From positions 261,364 through 325,363 of the forward strand of contig NZ_CSTE01000001.1 of assembly GCF_001368915.1 (NCBI RefSeq): a stretch of 64,000 bases of DNA. The letters are read 5' to 3'. Below are positions 1 to 8,832 of this stretch, one piece after another; within the stretch, counting starts at the first letter, position 1, and the number at the start of each line of letters is the position of its first letter. Both the position numbers and the translations under genes were made by a program. Source of the stretch: Haloferax massiliensis. Its GTDB lineage: Archaea; Halobacteriota; Halobacteria; Halobacteriales; Haloferacaceae. The notes below the pieces were generated by a model that saw only the letters and a program-made list of their open reading frames with translations, was not told the DNA's origin and did not search any database.

Positions 1-138
1 ACGCTGTGTACGGAACAGACGGTGGTGGAAATCGAAGACGGGACCGTCCGGACGACGTACGGCGACGAGGAGTTCGTCTACCCGCGCGAACAGCTCGCGC
101 TCGACCTCTCGGTCGGTCGGTTCGAAGTCGTCTCCTGA
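1..138 (+). CDS. C-terminal fragment of an unidentified protein
   Basis: The first frame is open from base 1 to a TGA at 136-138 and encodes 45 residues ending FEVVS. Codon use has the usual haloarchaeal G/C third positions and the peptide is acidic, so it reads as the tail of a gene that begins before the window. No domain can be named from this length. Confidence 0.6.
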   Translation, partial: TLCTEQTVVEIEDGTVRTTYGDEEFVYPREQLALDLSVGRFEVVS

Positions 139-352
139 CCCCGCCTTCGGGACGGCACGGGCCACCGTCCCGCCTTGCGTCGTCGCTCACGGTTATACTC
201 GGGCCGGCCCACACGCGGTCCCCGTTTTCGTCGCCCGTGACGGATTCGCCTCGCCTCCGAACGCTCGCGAGCGTCCGCGCCGAAGCGCGTCTCGGAAATC
301 CGGACAGTTCGATTGCCGACACTATTTGTACGAGCCACATGAACCACCGGGC

Positions 353-1198
353 GTGTCCTCCGCTGACCCTCCGCGCTCGCCGGGCACACTCGCCGTGAGC
401 GCCAAAGAGACCGGTCAATCGCTGTACGAACGAGCCTACAACACCCTGCTGACGGGCGTGGCGATCATGATCCCCATCGTCATCACGCTGTACGTCCTGC
501 GCGTCGGCATCGACTTCGTCAGGGACGCCCTCGAACCGTTCATCGACCTGCTTCGCTGGGCGGGCGTCATCAGCCGCTTCGAGAGCGTCGAGTTCATCAG
601 CCTCCTCATCGAACTCGGCGTTTACTCGTTCGTCGTCGACTTCTTCACCGAGTTGGTGGCGCTGCTCGTCCTCTTCGGAATCGTCGCGGTCGTGGGGACC
701 GTCGGCCGCAACCAGTACGGCGAGAAGATCATCGGCGTGTTCGACCTCGTGATTTCGTCGATTCCGGGCGTCGGGACGGTGTACAAGAGCTTCCGCCGCA
801 TGGGCGACGTTGTCCTCGACGAGGGGGCAGACGAGTTCCAGGACGTGAAGCTCGTCCAGTGTTTCGACGACGACGTGTACGTGCTGGGCTTCCAGACGGG
901 CGGCTCTCCCGCGACCATCGAGCAGTCCACCGGCCACGGCGAGATGGTCTCGATGTTCCTCCCGCTCGCGCCGAACCCCGTCACCGGCGGCCTGCTCACC
1001 TACATCCCCGCCGACGACGTGTACGACATCGACATGACCGTCGAGGAGGGCGTCCGGAGCATCCTCACGAGCGGCGTCGCCACCGACGAGGACTCGGACG
1101 CGCTGGGCGTGAACATGTCCGAACTCCGCGGCACCGAGCGGTTACAGGACATCCGCGAATCGATGATTACGACCGACGAGAAGCGGGACGACGACTGA
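353..1198 (+). CDS. DUF502 family membrane protein
   Basis: About 281 residues from a GTG at 353. A TATA-like element (actatttgta, 321-330) lies about 28 bases upstream, which fits a leaderless start; an in-frame GTG at 395 is the alternative. Two membrane segments are visible, near residues 31-54 and 97-118, followed by the segment SIPGVGTVYKSFRRMGDV and a soluble C-terminal domain of roughly 150 residues. This two-helix-plus-soluble-domain layout is that of DUF502, a widespread family of unknown biochemical role. The C-terminus is highly charged (EKRDDD). It stands alone as a transcription unit: the next gene is convergent. Confidence 0.85.
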   Translation: MSSADPPRSPGTLAVSAKETGQSLYERAYNTLLTGVAIMIPIVITLYVLRVGIDFVRDALEPFIDLLRWAGVISRFESVEFISLLIELGVYSFVVDFFTELVALLVLFGIVAVVGTVGRNQYGEKIIGVFDLVISSIPGVGTVYKSFRRMGDVVLDEGADEFQDVKLVQCFDDDVYVLGFQTGGSPATIEQSTGHGEMVSMFLPLAPNPVTGGLLTYIPADDVYDIDMTVEEGVRSILTSGVATDEDSDALGVNMSELRGTERLQDIRESMITTDEKRDDD

Positions 1199-1249
1199 CC
1201 GCAGAGGTGTCGAAGGGACGAGTCGCGTTTCCGAGGCCGCCCCGGCGAC

Positions 1250-1480
1250 CTACCGCCCGTTTCCTCCGAACTCGGCCGACAGGATACCGGGGAGGTCGGT
1301 CAGCCAGCTGACGACCGCGCAGACGACCATCACGCCGACCGCGGCCATGTAGCCCCAGACGGTGACCGCGTCGAGCACGAAGTCGATAGCGACGAATCCC
1401 GAGAGGATGACGGCACCGCTGATGGCCGCCGCGACGACGACGGCCAGCGCACCGTACGCCCGTGTCGGATTGTCTACCAT
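1250..1480 (-). CDS. small two-helix membrane protein, function unknown
   Basis: 76 residues starting MVDNPTRAYG. The frame stays open upstream to a GTG at 1597, but that extension has shadow-like composition, whereas a T-rich TATA-like stretch about 25-30 bases before the ATG at 1480 supports the short form. Two hydrophobic helices occupy about residues 10-34 and 39-60, and the tail is short and polar. It is convergent with the DUF502 gene. No family recognised. Confidence 0.6.
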   Translation of the reverse strand: MVDNPTRAYGALAVVVAAAISGAVILSGFVAIDFVLDAVTVWGYMAAVGVMVVCAVVSWLTDLPGILSAEFGGNGR

Positions 1481-1702
1481 ATCGAAGGGTGTCGACTCGG
1501 CAACAAAAACGTGAGGGCCACCCTCGGCGGCGGGAACGACACCACCGACCGGCGACGACCATCGGTCACCGCGACGAGAGACACCGCGGGCGCTCACGGG
1601 AGACTCGTCGGGACGCGAAGATGGTCAGTCGGCCTCGGTAGTGGTGGTGGGTCTACGGAAGGAACACCGAGGCTCGGTTCGTCCTGACCAGATAGATATC
1701 TC

Positions 1703-1716
1703 TTAGGCGCTCCTAA
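1703..1716. promoter_or_regulatory. TTAGG-N4-CCTAA palindrome, candidate DtxR-type metal-regulator site
   Basis: The arms TTAGG (1703-1707) and CCTAA (1712-1716) flank CGCT. Arm sequence and spacing equal the core of the stronger palindrome at 34467-34484 in front of the iron-type ABC binding protein. AT-rich tracts flank it (gatagatatc before, aaaaaatatat after), so it could lie in a promoter. The surrounding gap 1481-1915 holds no convincing gene and the target is unclear. The known family analogue is the DtxR/IdeR/Idr box; use here is inferred. Confidence 0.4.
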
Positions 1717-1915
1717 AAAATATATCGGAGGTCACGAATATCAGCCGCATACACGTCGAACGGGGCTGTCCGCGTCGTCGGGCGGGGGACGACCGCGGTG
1801 GCGCTGAAACACCACACCACGGTCGGGGGTCGCCGTTCAGCGGTCGGTTGGGAAACGGCGATGTCGTTCCGTTCCGACCGAGGTATTTTTGATTGACACG
1901 TCCGATAGCGGAGAT

Positions 1916-2188
1916 ATGGGTCCCCAGTTATCGTCGGGCATCGAACCGATTCCGAGCATCGAAGGCCGCCCCGTGTACACCGCCTCGGGCGATCGATTTG
2001 GCGAGGCCGTCGACCTCTGTGTCGACCTCGACGACGACCGCGTGACCGCGCTTCTCGTCTCCGTCGAGGACCCGCCCGAGGGGTTGGAGGTCGGTCCGCG
2101 CGGCGTCCGAGTTCCGTTCGAGTCCGTGCGCGGGATGGCCGACATCGTCGTCTTGGCGGGCGATCCGGCGCTTGAGGCCACCGACTGA
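1916..2188 (+). CDS. PRC-barrel domain protein
   Basis: 90 residues from the ATG at 1916. A TATA-like aggtattttt (1881-1890) sits about 30 bases upstream, so the mRNA is probably leaderless; the frame is also open further upstream. The protein is almost entirely one PRC-barrel: EGRPVYTASGDRFGEAVDL, then a short acidic strand-turn region, then RGVRVPFESVRGMADIVVL. It is similar in size and plan to the PRC-barrel gene at 59670-59915. In H. volcanii small PRC-barrel proteins (CdpB1, CdpB2) work in FtsZ-based division, and from memory a third one maps at this position next to volactin. A division role for this copy is inference. Confidence 0.75.
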   Translation: MGPQLSSGIEPIPSIEGRPVYTASGDRFGEAVDLCVDLDDDRVTALLVSVEDPPEGLEVGPRGVRVPFESVRGMADIVVLAGDPALEATD

Positions 2189-2466
2189 CCGCGGCGGCTC
2201 CGCGTTCGACCGACCGCGCCGCCGGGCAGACGTTGATATGCTCCGGACGGCGACTGTGCGACGGGCGGTCGCGTCGGTCAGGATGTGGACAGCACGACCG
2301 CCCAGTCACGGCGACCCGTCCCGCCTGCTCGCCTCTGACAGGCGGTCGGTGCCCGTCCGTTCGAGTCGCGGGTTGTGAGCCTCGCAACCCGCGCCGATGG
2401 CGAAAACTCGTCGTCGGTGAACAACTGTGTAGATACGTTGATACGAGTGGACAGAGTAGGCGGGCT

Positions 2467-2826
2467 GTGAGTTTCTACGAGTCGATTCACCAGTTCGTCG
2501 GCGAGCGCGAGACGCTCCGGTCGGTCAGCCACTACGAGGAGATGACGGTGCTCCTCACCGAGACGCGACTCGTCCAGATTCGACACGACGGCGGGCAGGC
2601 GACCCCCGAGCGGGTGCGGGAGATGCGGACGATACAGCTCAACCGCCCCGTCTTCGCCGGCTGTTCCGTCGAACTCGAATCCGACCGCACCGTCGTCGGC
2701 TTCCACGACAGCACCGGCGAGACGGTTCGGCTGGTGACGCTCCCCGTCCGCGACTTCGAGTTCGCGGCGACGTTTTCGGCCGTCGTCGGCGACGCCGAAG
2801 TCGGCGCGCCGTTCGTCGGGAAGTGA
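2467..2826 (+). CDS. conserved haloarchaeal protein of unknown function
   Basis: 119 residues from the GTG at 2467 (MSFYESIHQF). The upstream extension of the same frame is Arg/Pro/Cys-rich and looks non-coding. The protein is soluble, acidic and predicted as mixed alpha/beta, with segments TVLLTETRLVQIRHDG and RTIQLNRPVFAGCSVELE; no motif or membrane segment is seen. The next gene starts about 100 bases downstream with its own promoter-like TATA, so this is probably monocistronic. No family recognised. Confidence 0.65.
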   Translation: MSFYESIHQFVGERETLRSVSHYEEMTVLLTETRLVQIRHDGGQATPERVREMRTIQLNRPVFAGCSVELESDRTVVGFHDSTGETVRLVTLPVRDFEFAATFSAVVGDAEVGAPFVGK

Positions 2827-2928
2827 CTAACGCGACCGCGGCGAGGACGGCCGCGACCCTGTGGCGGAGCGCGACGCGCACACCTCGTGACAATCTATTT
2901 ACGTGATAACGACGAACGGTCGAGTAAC

Positions 2929-4311
2929 GTGGAACGCACCGTGCACTGTACCTACGAGCACGTCTTCGACGCCGCCGACGAGACGGGTGCCGACGAGTCG
3001 TCATCGGTGTGGCAGTGTCCGCACCCCGCCAGCGGCGGGTCAGACCGCTGTCTCTTCCACCGACCCGCCGAGGAAACCCCCACCGAGGCCGTCACCGAGG
3101 CGCTCCGCGAGGCGGTCGAGGACGACGCGCGACCCTCGGCGTTCGTCGGCGCGGCGTTCGAACGCATCGACCTCGCGGGGGTGACGCCGCCGTCCGACGC
3201 GTCGCTCGACTTCCGCGGCGCGATGGTGAAATCGGATATCGACCTCCGCGACGCGACGCTCGACGGCGCGCTCCGGCTCGACCGCGTCTCGGTCGGTGGC
3301 GCGGTGTGCATGCAGCGTCTCGACGCGTCCGGGGCGGTGAGCTGTCGCCACCTGCAGATTGGCGACCGCTGGGTGCTCTGCGAGGCGCGCTTCGACGAGC
3401 GCTTCGACGCGACTGCCTTCAGCGCCGAGACGGTGGTGGCGACGGCGGCGCGCTTCGAGGCCGGGGCGACGTTCAGGAAGGGCGTCGTCGACGACGACGT
3501 GTCCGTCGCCAAGGCGAGGTTCGGCGGGCCGGCGTGGTTCTCCCACACTCGACTGGGCGGCCGCCTCGACTTCGGGAACGCCGCGTTCGACCGTCGGCTC
3601 TCGCTGGCGCACTGCCGCGTCCGCGGGAGCGTCGTCGCCGCGTCGGCGACCGTCGACGACGGCCTCTCGCTCGAACACCTGACGGTCGAGGGCGAACTCG
3701 ACGCGACCCGGCTCACGGTCGACGGCGGCATCGACGCGACGACCGCCGCCTTCGGCGGCCGGGTCGACTGCACGGGACTCACCGCCCGCGACGGGGCCGT
3801 CGACTTCACCCACTGCGCGTTCGGCGGCCCGGTCTACTTCGACAACGCGACCGTCGAGGGCCGGGCGCTCCGCTTCCGGAGCGCGCGGTTCGAGTCGGGG
3901 CCGGCGTCGTTCGTCCGCGTGGCCGTCGACGGGGGGCTCGAACTCTCCGACGCGGTCTGTTCGGCCGAGTCGCCCGTCCGGTTGGTCGAAGCCGCCGTGG
4001 GCGAAAGCGTCATCTGCGACCACGCGCGCTTCGGCGACGAACTGTTCTGTTCGGGGGTCCGCGTCGCTCGCGACGTGGACCTCTCGGACTGCACCGTCGG
4101 GTCACTCACCTTCGGCGTCGAAATCGGCGGGCGACTGGACTTCGCACACGCCCACGTGACCGATGCGGCGGCGTTCGGCGACACCGTCGTCCACGGCCCC
4201 GCCAGATTCACCAGCGCCCGGTTCGACGCGGACCCCACGCTCGCCGAGGCGACCCTCGACGACACGGTCGCCGCCTACGACGTGACCGTCGAGCGCGCCG
4301 GCGGGCGGTGA
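2929..4311 (+). CDS. pentapeptide-like repeat protein with N-terminal Cys/His cluster
   Basis: About 460 residues. The GTG at 2929 is preferred over the in-frame GTG at 2887 because a TATA-like ctatttacg lies about 30 bases before it. The N-terminus carries Cys7, Cys30 and the CLFH group at 41-44, a possible small metal site. From about residue 85 to the end the chain consists of roughly 20-residue units of the type ARFxGxxxF...AxFxxxLxL, the pattern of a right-handed quadrilateral beta-helix. There are no membrane segments or signal peptide, so it is likely cytoplasmic. Such proteins usually act as scaffolds or protein-binding surfaces; the partner here is unknown. Confidence 0.75.
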   Translation: MERTVHCTYEHVFDAADETGADESSSVWQCPHPASGGSDRCLFHRPAEETPTEAVTEALREAVEDDARPSAFVGAAFERIDLAGVTPPSDASLDFRGAMVKSDIDLRDATLDGALRLDRVSVGGAVCMQRLDASGAVSCRHLQIGDRWVLCEARFDERFDATAFSAETVVATAARFEAGATFRKGVVDDDVSVAKARFGGPAWFSHTRLGGRLDFGNAAFDRRLSLAHCRVRGSVVAASATVDDGLSLEHLTVEGELDATRLTVDGGIDATTAAFGGRVDCTGLTARDGAVDFTHCAFGGPVYFDNATVEGRALRFRSARFESGPASFVRVAVDGGLELSDAVCSAESPVRLVEAAVGESVICDHARFGDELFCSGVRVARDVDLSDCTVGSLTFGVEIGGRLDFAHAHVTDAAAFGDTVVHGPARFTSARFDADPTLAEATLDDTVAAYDVTVERAGGR

Positions 4312-4394
4312 CGGGGTCTCGGGCCGGTCGCCGGCGAGGGGACGAGGCCGAACCCGGCGAACATTATATGTCGCGCGGGAGAATGGTCTGAGGT

Positions 4395-5294
4395 ATGTCG
4401 AGTGACGGGCAGAACACCCTCATCGCCCTCTACCGACGGTACGTCGACGCCGACCCCGACGAGACGACCGTCTACGCGGGCTTCGCGCTGTTCTTTACGG
4501 CTATCGGACTGCTCGCCGTCGCGCTCGCGGCGGTGGTGTGGAGCGGCGGCATCCCGCCCGAGAACATCTTCAAGTACGAACTCCGCGAGGTCGCGGGCGT
4601 CACCGGCGCGCTCGGGATTCCCCTCCTCCTCGTCTCCGTCGTGGTCTTGCTCCCCTCGCGGTACCGGTTCCCGAAGCTCCTCGCGGGCGCGGGACTGGTC
4701 GTCTGTGCGGTCGCCGTCGTCCAGTTCGTCGGCGCGTACCCCCACAACTGGAACGTCGCCGCGAGCGCCGACCGGAGCGGCCGCATCGTCGGCGTCTACT
4801 CGCTCGGCGCGGTGGCGGTCGTCGCCGCCAGCGGCACGTCGCTCGTCGGCTTCCAAATCGCCCGGGCGAAGACGAGCGGCCCCGCCGCGGGCGGGAGCGA
4901 CGCGGAGTCCGACGCGACCGACGAGGAAGACGAGGAAGCCGTCTCCGCGCAGGTCCGCCGCGACATGGACGAGGCGCTGTCGAACACCGAACTGTCGTGG
5001 GGCGGCGTCCGCAAGACCGAGACCACCCGCCTGAAGCTCGACACCTCCGCCGTCGACGACGTGGACCGCGCGAGCTTCGAAAACGCGAAGGCGACCGAGA
5101 CGCGCGGCGGGGGCGTCGACGACGCGGTCGCCGGGCTCCAGGGGCTCCGCGGCGGCAAGAAGGACACGGCGGTCGGCGACAGCACGGACGACCAGGCCGC
5201 CGCGCTGGCCGAACTCCGGAAGCGACAGCAGGCCGACGCCGAACGCGAGGAGTCCGAGGGAGTCGTCGACCGGATTCGCGGACTGTTCTCCTGA
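4395..5294 (+). CDS. four-helix membrane protein with long acidic cytoplasmic tail
   Basis: 299 residues. A TATA-like attatatg near 4364 lies about 30 bases before the ATG at 4395, fitting a leaderless message. Four hydrophobic segments fall at about residues 27-50, 70-92, 96-118 and 130-150. The rest (about 160-299) is hydrophilic, very acidic and partly helical, with GVRKTETTRLKLDTSAVDD followed by a low-complexity region and a final RIRGLF motif. Homologous proteins occur across haloarchaea as uncharacterised membrane proteins. It sits directly before the volactin gene, same strand, 123 bases apart, and could be co-regulated with it; that link is inference. Confidence 0.65.
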   Translation: MSSDGQNTLIALYRRYVDADPDETTVYAGFALFFTAIGLLAVALAAVVWSGGIPPENIFKYELREVAGVTGALGIPLLLVSVVVLLPSRYRFPKLLAGAGLVVCAVAVVQFVGAYPHNWNVAASADRSGRIVGVYSLGAVAVVAASGTSLVGFQIARAKTSGPAAGGSDAESDATDEEDEEAVSAQVRRDMDEALSNTELSWGGVRKTETTRLKLDTSAVDDVDRASFENAKATETRGGGVDDAVAGLQGLRGGKKDTAVGDSTDDQAAALAELRKRQQADAEREESEGVVDRIRGLFS

Positions 5295-5417
5295 GCCGTC
5301 GCGGGAGGCCCCGCGGTCGGGGGGTGACGCGGCGTCGGTCCGGCGTTGGATTCATCGGCCGACATGAATGTCAAAACCGCATACAGATTTATGCGACAGC
5401 CCTACGACGCGTGAGGT

Positions 5418-6461
5418 ATGGCGAAAGGCCTTGACGTAGGTACCATGAACATCCTGTCGGCGAGTCAGGATGGGAGTGAGACCGTATTTGTCCAGCAGCG
5501 AAACTCGTTCGTCGAAATCGACTACAGCGACATGGCGGAGCAGATGCTCTCGCGGAGCGACGTGCTCCACATCCGCAAGGACGACAAGGTGTACGTCGTC
5601 GGCGACGACGCGCTCAACTTCGCGAACATCTTCGGCAAGGAGACGCGACGGCCGATGCAACACGGCATCCTCTCCAGCGAGGAGTCCTCCGCGATTCCGA
5701 TGATCAAGCTCATCATCGAGCAGGTCGTCGGCTCGCCCTCCCGGCCGAACGAGCGCCTGTTCTATTCGAGTCCCGCCGACCCCATCGACTCGGACCTCTC
5801 GACGCTGTATCACGACAAGACGCTCGAATCGATGCTCGGCGACATGGGCTACGACCCCGAACCCATCAACGAGGGGATGGCGGTCATCTACAGCGAGCTC
5901 GCCGACAACAACTTCACCGGCCTCGGCGTCTCCTTCGGCGCGGGCATGACGAACATCTGCCTGGCGTACTACGCGGTGCCGGTCATGCAGTTCTCCATCG
6001 CCCGCGGCGGCGACTGGATCGACCAGCAGACCGCACAGGCCACCGGCACGGCCGTCGACAAGGTCACGTCCATCAAGGAAGACGACTTCCAGCTCGACTT
6101 CCGCACCGACGTCGGCGGCGTCGAGGGCGCGCTGTCGATCTACTACGAGAACCTCCTCGACTACGTCATCGAGAACATCGAACGCGAGGTCGACGAGGAG
6201 GACATCGAGGAGGGCCTCGACGTGCCCGTCGTCGTCACCGGCGGCACCTCCAGCCCCGACGGCTTCGAGGAGCTGTTCGAACACCACCTCGAAGACTCGA
6301 CGATTCCGTTCTCGGTCAACGAGGTCCGGAGCATCGACCGACCCCTCTACAGCGTCGCCCGCGGGTCGCTCGTCGCCGCCCGCTCCGAAGAGGAGTCCGA
6401 CGGGAGCGCCTCCGAACCCGAACCGGAACCCGAAGCGGAAGCCGCGCCGGAATCGAACTGA
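5418..6461 (+). CDS. volA: volactin, actin-like cytoskeletal protein
   Basis: 347 residues with the actin-superfamily ATPase layout. The phosphate-1 loop is LDVGTMN (5-11), the phosphate-2 loop is [10 protein letters not shown] (170-179) and the adenosine loop is [10 protein letters not shown] (271-280). The N-terminal ATPase core is followed by an acidic Glu/Pro tail (about 325-347, [10 protein letters not shown]). TATA-like gatttatg is near 5385. Homologues are salactin of Halobacterium and volactin of H. volcanii, which form dynamic filaments linked to cell shape and division. Recalled H. volcanii gene order puts volactin two genes from cetZ5, as here. Assignment rests on motifs plus synteny. 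Confidence 0.85.
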   Translation: MAKGLDVGTMNILSASQDGSETVFVQQRNSFVEIDYSDMAEQMLSRSDVLHIRKDDKVYVVGDDALNFANIFGKETRRPMQHGILSSEESSAIPMIKLIIEQVVGSPSRPNERLFYSSPADPIDSDLSTLYHDKTLESMLGDMGYDPEPINEGMAVIYSELADNNFTGLGVSFGAGMTNICLAYYAVPVMQFSIARGGDWIDQQTAQATGTAVDKVTSIKEDDFQLDFRTDVGGVEGALSIYYENLLDYVIENIEREVDEEDIEEGLDVPVVVTGGTSSPDGFEELFEHHLEDSTIPFSVNEVRSIDRPLYSVARGSLVAARSEEESDGSASEPEPEPEAEAAPESN

Positions 6462-6534
6462 GCGCCGGCCCGAACCGACGCCCCCGACCGGACAGTACGT
6501 CACGACCGAGGTCGACGCGCCGCCGGGAGCGCGC

Positions 6535-6987
6535 TCACTCGTCCGCGCGGTCCCCGCGGTCGCCGTCCTCCCCGTTTTTCAGTTGTGAGCCACTGGGCTC
6601 GCGGTCGGTGGCTTCGTCGTCGGCCTCGTCGTCACCGGCATCAGCCGCGTCGGTAGTCGTGTCGCTGTCGTCCTCGTCGCTCTCTGTGTGGTCCTCGTCG
6701 TCCTCTGTGCCGACCTCGTTGCGCTCGGATTCGACCTCGGTGTCGCCGTCGGTCGACTCGCCGCCGTCGGCTCCGCCAGCACCGCCCGCGTTCCCGTCCC
6801 GCTCGCGCGCCTCGCCGAGCGCCCGCTCGTGGAAGCGGGCTATCGCGTCGTCCCACGACTCTCGGCTCGGCGCGTCGCGCTCGTGGACCGTCTCGACGCC
6901 GACGAAGCCGCATCGCTCGCAGTAGCGCGCCGCGCGGCCGTCGAACGAAAGCGTCGAGAGGGGCTGTGAACACCGCGGACAGGTCAT
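6535..6987 (-). CDS. zinc-ribbon protein with long acidic tail
   Basis: 150 residues from the ATG at 6987. The N-terminus has a four-cysteine zinc ribbon (CPRC at 3-6, CERC at 23-26) followed by FVGVETVHERD and a short helix (SRESWDDAIARFHERAL). From about residue 65 the chain is disordered and almost all Asp, Glu, Ser and Thr (for example TEDDEDHTESDEDDSD). It may bind nucleic acid or protein through the ribbon while the tail is a solvation or interaction region. It lies between volactin and CetZ5 on the opposite strand, convergent with volactin and divergent from cetZ5, so its promoter region is shared with cetZ5. Confidence 0.7.
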   Translation of the reverse strand: MTCPRCSQPLSTLSFDGRAARYCERCGFVGVETVHERDAPSRESWDDAIARFHERALGEARERDGNAGGAGGADGGESTDGDTEVESERNEVGTEDDEDHTESDEDDSDTTTDAADAGDDEADDEATDREPSGSQLKNGEDGDRGDRADE

Positions 6988-7109
6988 GGCGTCTGCCGAT
7001 GGTTCTCGCGGGGGTCGTATAGAACTACCCCGTCGGCGGCGCGTCCGAGTCTGGCTGTGACAGTGTACTAACAGAAGATTCACCACTGATGACGTGTCAA
7101 AGAGAGACG

Positions 7110-8294
7110 ATGAAGGTCCTCTGCTTCGGCGTGGGGCAAGCGGGTGGAAACGTCCTCGATGCCCTCCTCCGGTACGAACAGCGCACGAACGCCGACTACG
7201 TCGTCGACGCGGTCGCGTACAACACCGCGTCGGCCGACCTCCGCGGCCTCGACCTCGTCCCCGAGGAGAACCGCATCCTCTTCGGCGCGGACGAGGTGAG
7301 CGGCCACGGCGTCGGCGCGGACAACGAACTCGCCGCGGAACTCGCCGAGCGCGACAGCCGACAGCTCCTGCGGGGCACCGACGGCGCGCCGACCTCCACG
7401 GCCGACGCGTTTCTCATCTTCGCGGGTCTCGGCGGCGGCACGGGGAGCGGCGCGGCCCCCGTGCTCGCAAAGCACCTCAACCGCGTCTACGAACAGCCCA
7501 TCTACGGCGTCGGCGTCCTCCCCGCCGCCGACGAGGGGGCGCTGTACTCGCGCAACGCCGCGCGGTCGCTCAAGGCGTTCGTGGACGTGACCGACCACGT
7601 GTTCGCGTTCGACAACGGCGCGTGGGCCGAAAGCGGCGAGGACGTCGCGGCGGCCCACGAGTCGATGAACGAGGAACTCGTGCGCCGCCTCGGCATCCTC
7701 TTCGCCTCGGGCGAGGTGGGCGAGTCGGGGACGGTCGGCGAGAGCGTCGTCGACTCCTCGGAGGTCATCAACACCCTCCGCGGCGGCGGCATCTCGACTA
7801 TCGGCTACGCGGCGAGCGAACTCCCCGAGAGCGGCGACGGCGGCGGGTTCAGCATCTCCGGGCTCTTGGGCGGGGGGTCGTCGTCGGCGGACGAACTCGA
7901 CTCCATCAACCGCATCACGACCCAGACGCGGAAGGCGGTGCTCGGGCGACTCACGCTCCCGTGCGACGTCGACTCCGCCTCCCGGGGACTGGTCGTCGTC
8001 AGCGGCCCGCCCGAGTGGCTCAACCGGAAGGCCATCGAGCGGAGTCGGACGTGGGTCGAAGAGCAGACCGGGAGCATGGAGGTCCGCGGCGGCGACTACC
8101 CGCTTCCGGAGTCGAACCACGTCGGCGTGCTTGTCCTCCTCGGCGACGTGTCGCGGAGCGACCGCGTGGCCGAAGTCCGGTCGACCGCCGTCGAGGCCGA
8201 GCGGGACCGCCGCGAACGGGAGGCCGGCGACGCCGCCGACAACGGAGACAAAGCGGAGGCCGTCGTCGACGACCGCCTCGACTCCCTGTTCTGA
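7110..8294 (+). CDS. cetZ5: CetZ-family tubulin-like protein (CetZ5)
   Basis: 394 residues if started at the ATG at 7110, which gives the canonical N-terminus MKVLCFGVGQAGGN; an in-frame ATG at 7089 adds seven residues. Tubulin/FtsZ GTPase motifs are visible: GQAGGN (9-14) in the first nucleotide loop and the signature GGGTGSG (108-114). A Gly/Ser-rich insert (about 245-270, SISGLLGGGSSS) precedes the activation domain, and the tail is acidic. CetZ proteins are cytoplasmic GTPases controlling cell shape and motility in haloarchaea. The number 5 is given from recalled synteny with volactin in H. volcanii, not from alignment. Confidence 0.85.
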   Translation: MKVLCFGVGQAGGNVLDALLRYEQRTNADYVVDAVAYNTASADLRGLDLVPEENRILFGADEVSGHGVGADNELAAELAERDSRQLLRGTDGAPTSTADAFLIFAGLGGGTGSGAAPVLAKHLNRVYEQPIYGVGVLPAADEGALYSRNAARSLKAFVDVTDHVFAFDNGAWAESGEDVAAAHESMNEELVRRLGILFASGEVGESGTVGESVVDSSEVINTLRGGGISTIGYAASELPESGDGGGFSISGLLGGGSSSADELDSINRITTQTRKAVLGRLTLPCDVDSASRGLVVVSGPPEWLNRKAIERSRTWVEEQTGSMEVRGGDYPLPESNHVGVLVLLGDVSRSDRVAEVRSTAVEAERDRREREAGDAADNGDKAEAVVDDRLDSLF

Positions 8295-8436
8295 ACCGAC
8301 GACCGACGACTGACGACAACCGGCGACGCCGGCGAGCGGTCCCGCGTGCCACCGCCGGGCGCGACCGCCGTCGGCGGCCGGCGTCGTCTCGGGCCGGAGA
8401 AAGTGTCAAATACTCTCTGGGCGAACAGTCTGATGC

Positions 8437-8832
8437 GTGTCCGAGACAACCATAGCGGCGACGCCGCGCATCCTCGCCTACGGTCCGCCACCGGCGGGTC
8501 CGATTGCGACAGACCGCGACGTGGACGTCGAGTTCGTGGGGTCGAGTCGGGAGTTGTTCGAGCGATTGACCGACGGGCCGGTGCATCTCGTCGTCTGCCT
8601 CCACGCCCCGCCGGCGTTCGACGGCGTCGAGGCGGTCAAAGGAATCCGCCGGTTCGACGCGACGGTTCCGGTGGTACTGGCGTCGCGGGTCCAGAACACG
8701 ATGCTCAACCTGCAGGCGATTCAGTCGCAGGTCACCTGGAGCGTCGGTCTCGCGGGTGACGTGCCCGTCGAGGAGGCGCTGTCGGACCTCCTCGTCGATG
8801 CGAGCGAGTGGGTAGAGCGGCAGGTTAAGTAG
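8437..8832 (+). CDS. receiver-like protein lacking the phospho-acceptor Asp
   Basis: 131 residues from the GTG at 8437, about 27 bases after a TATA-like aatactctc, so probably leaderless. The fold reads as a response-regulator receiver: VHLVVCLHAPPAFDGVEAV followed by the strand VPVVLASR. At the position where a receiver has the phosphorylated Asp (LLLDxxMP) the sequence is VVCLHAPP, with Cys instead, so phosphorylation is unlikely. The last third (IQSQVTWSVGLAG... LLVDASEW) is a helical tail. It follows cetZ5 by 142 bases on the same strand. It may be a protein-binding pseudo-receiver; the family assignment is moderate. Confidence 0.6.
   Translation: MSETTIAATPRILAYGPPPAGPIATDRDVDVEFVGSSRELFERLTDGPVHLVVCLHAPPAFDGVEAVKGIRRFDATVPVVLASRVQNTMLNLQAIQSQVTWSVGLAGDVPVEEALSDLLVDASEWVERQVK

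Noticed and set aside
1713-2387. A 224-codon reverse frame over the PRC-barrel gene
   Set aside because: Arg/Pro-rich with no family features; the PRC-barrel gene on the other strand explains the DNA.
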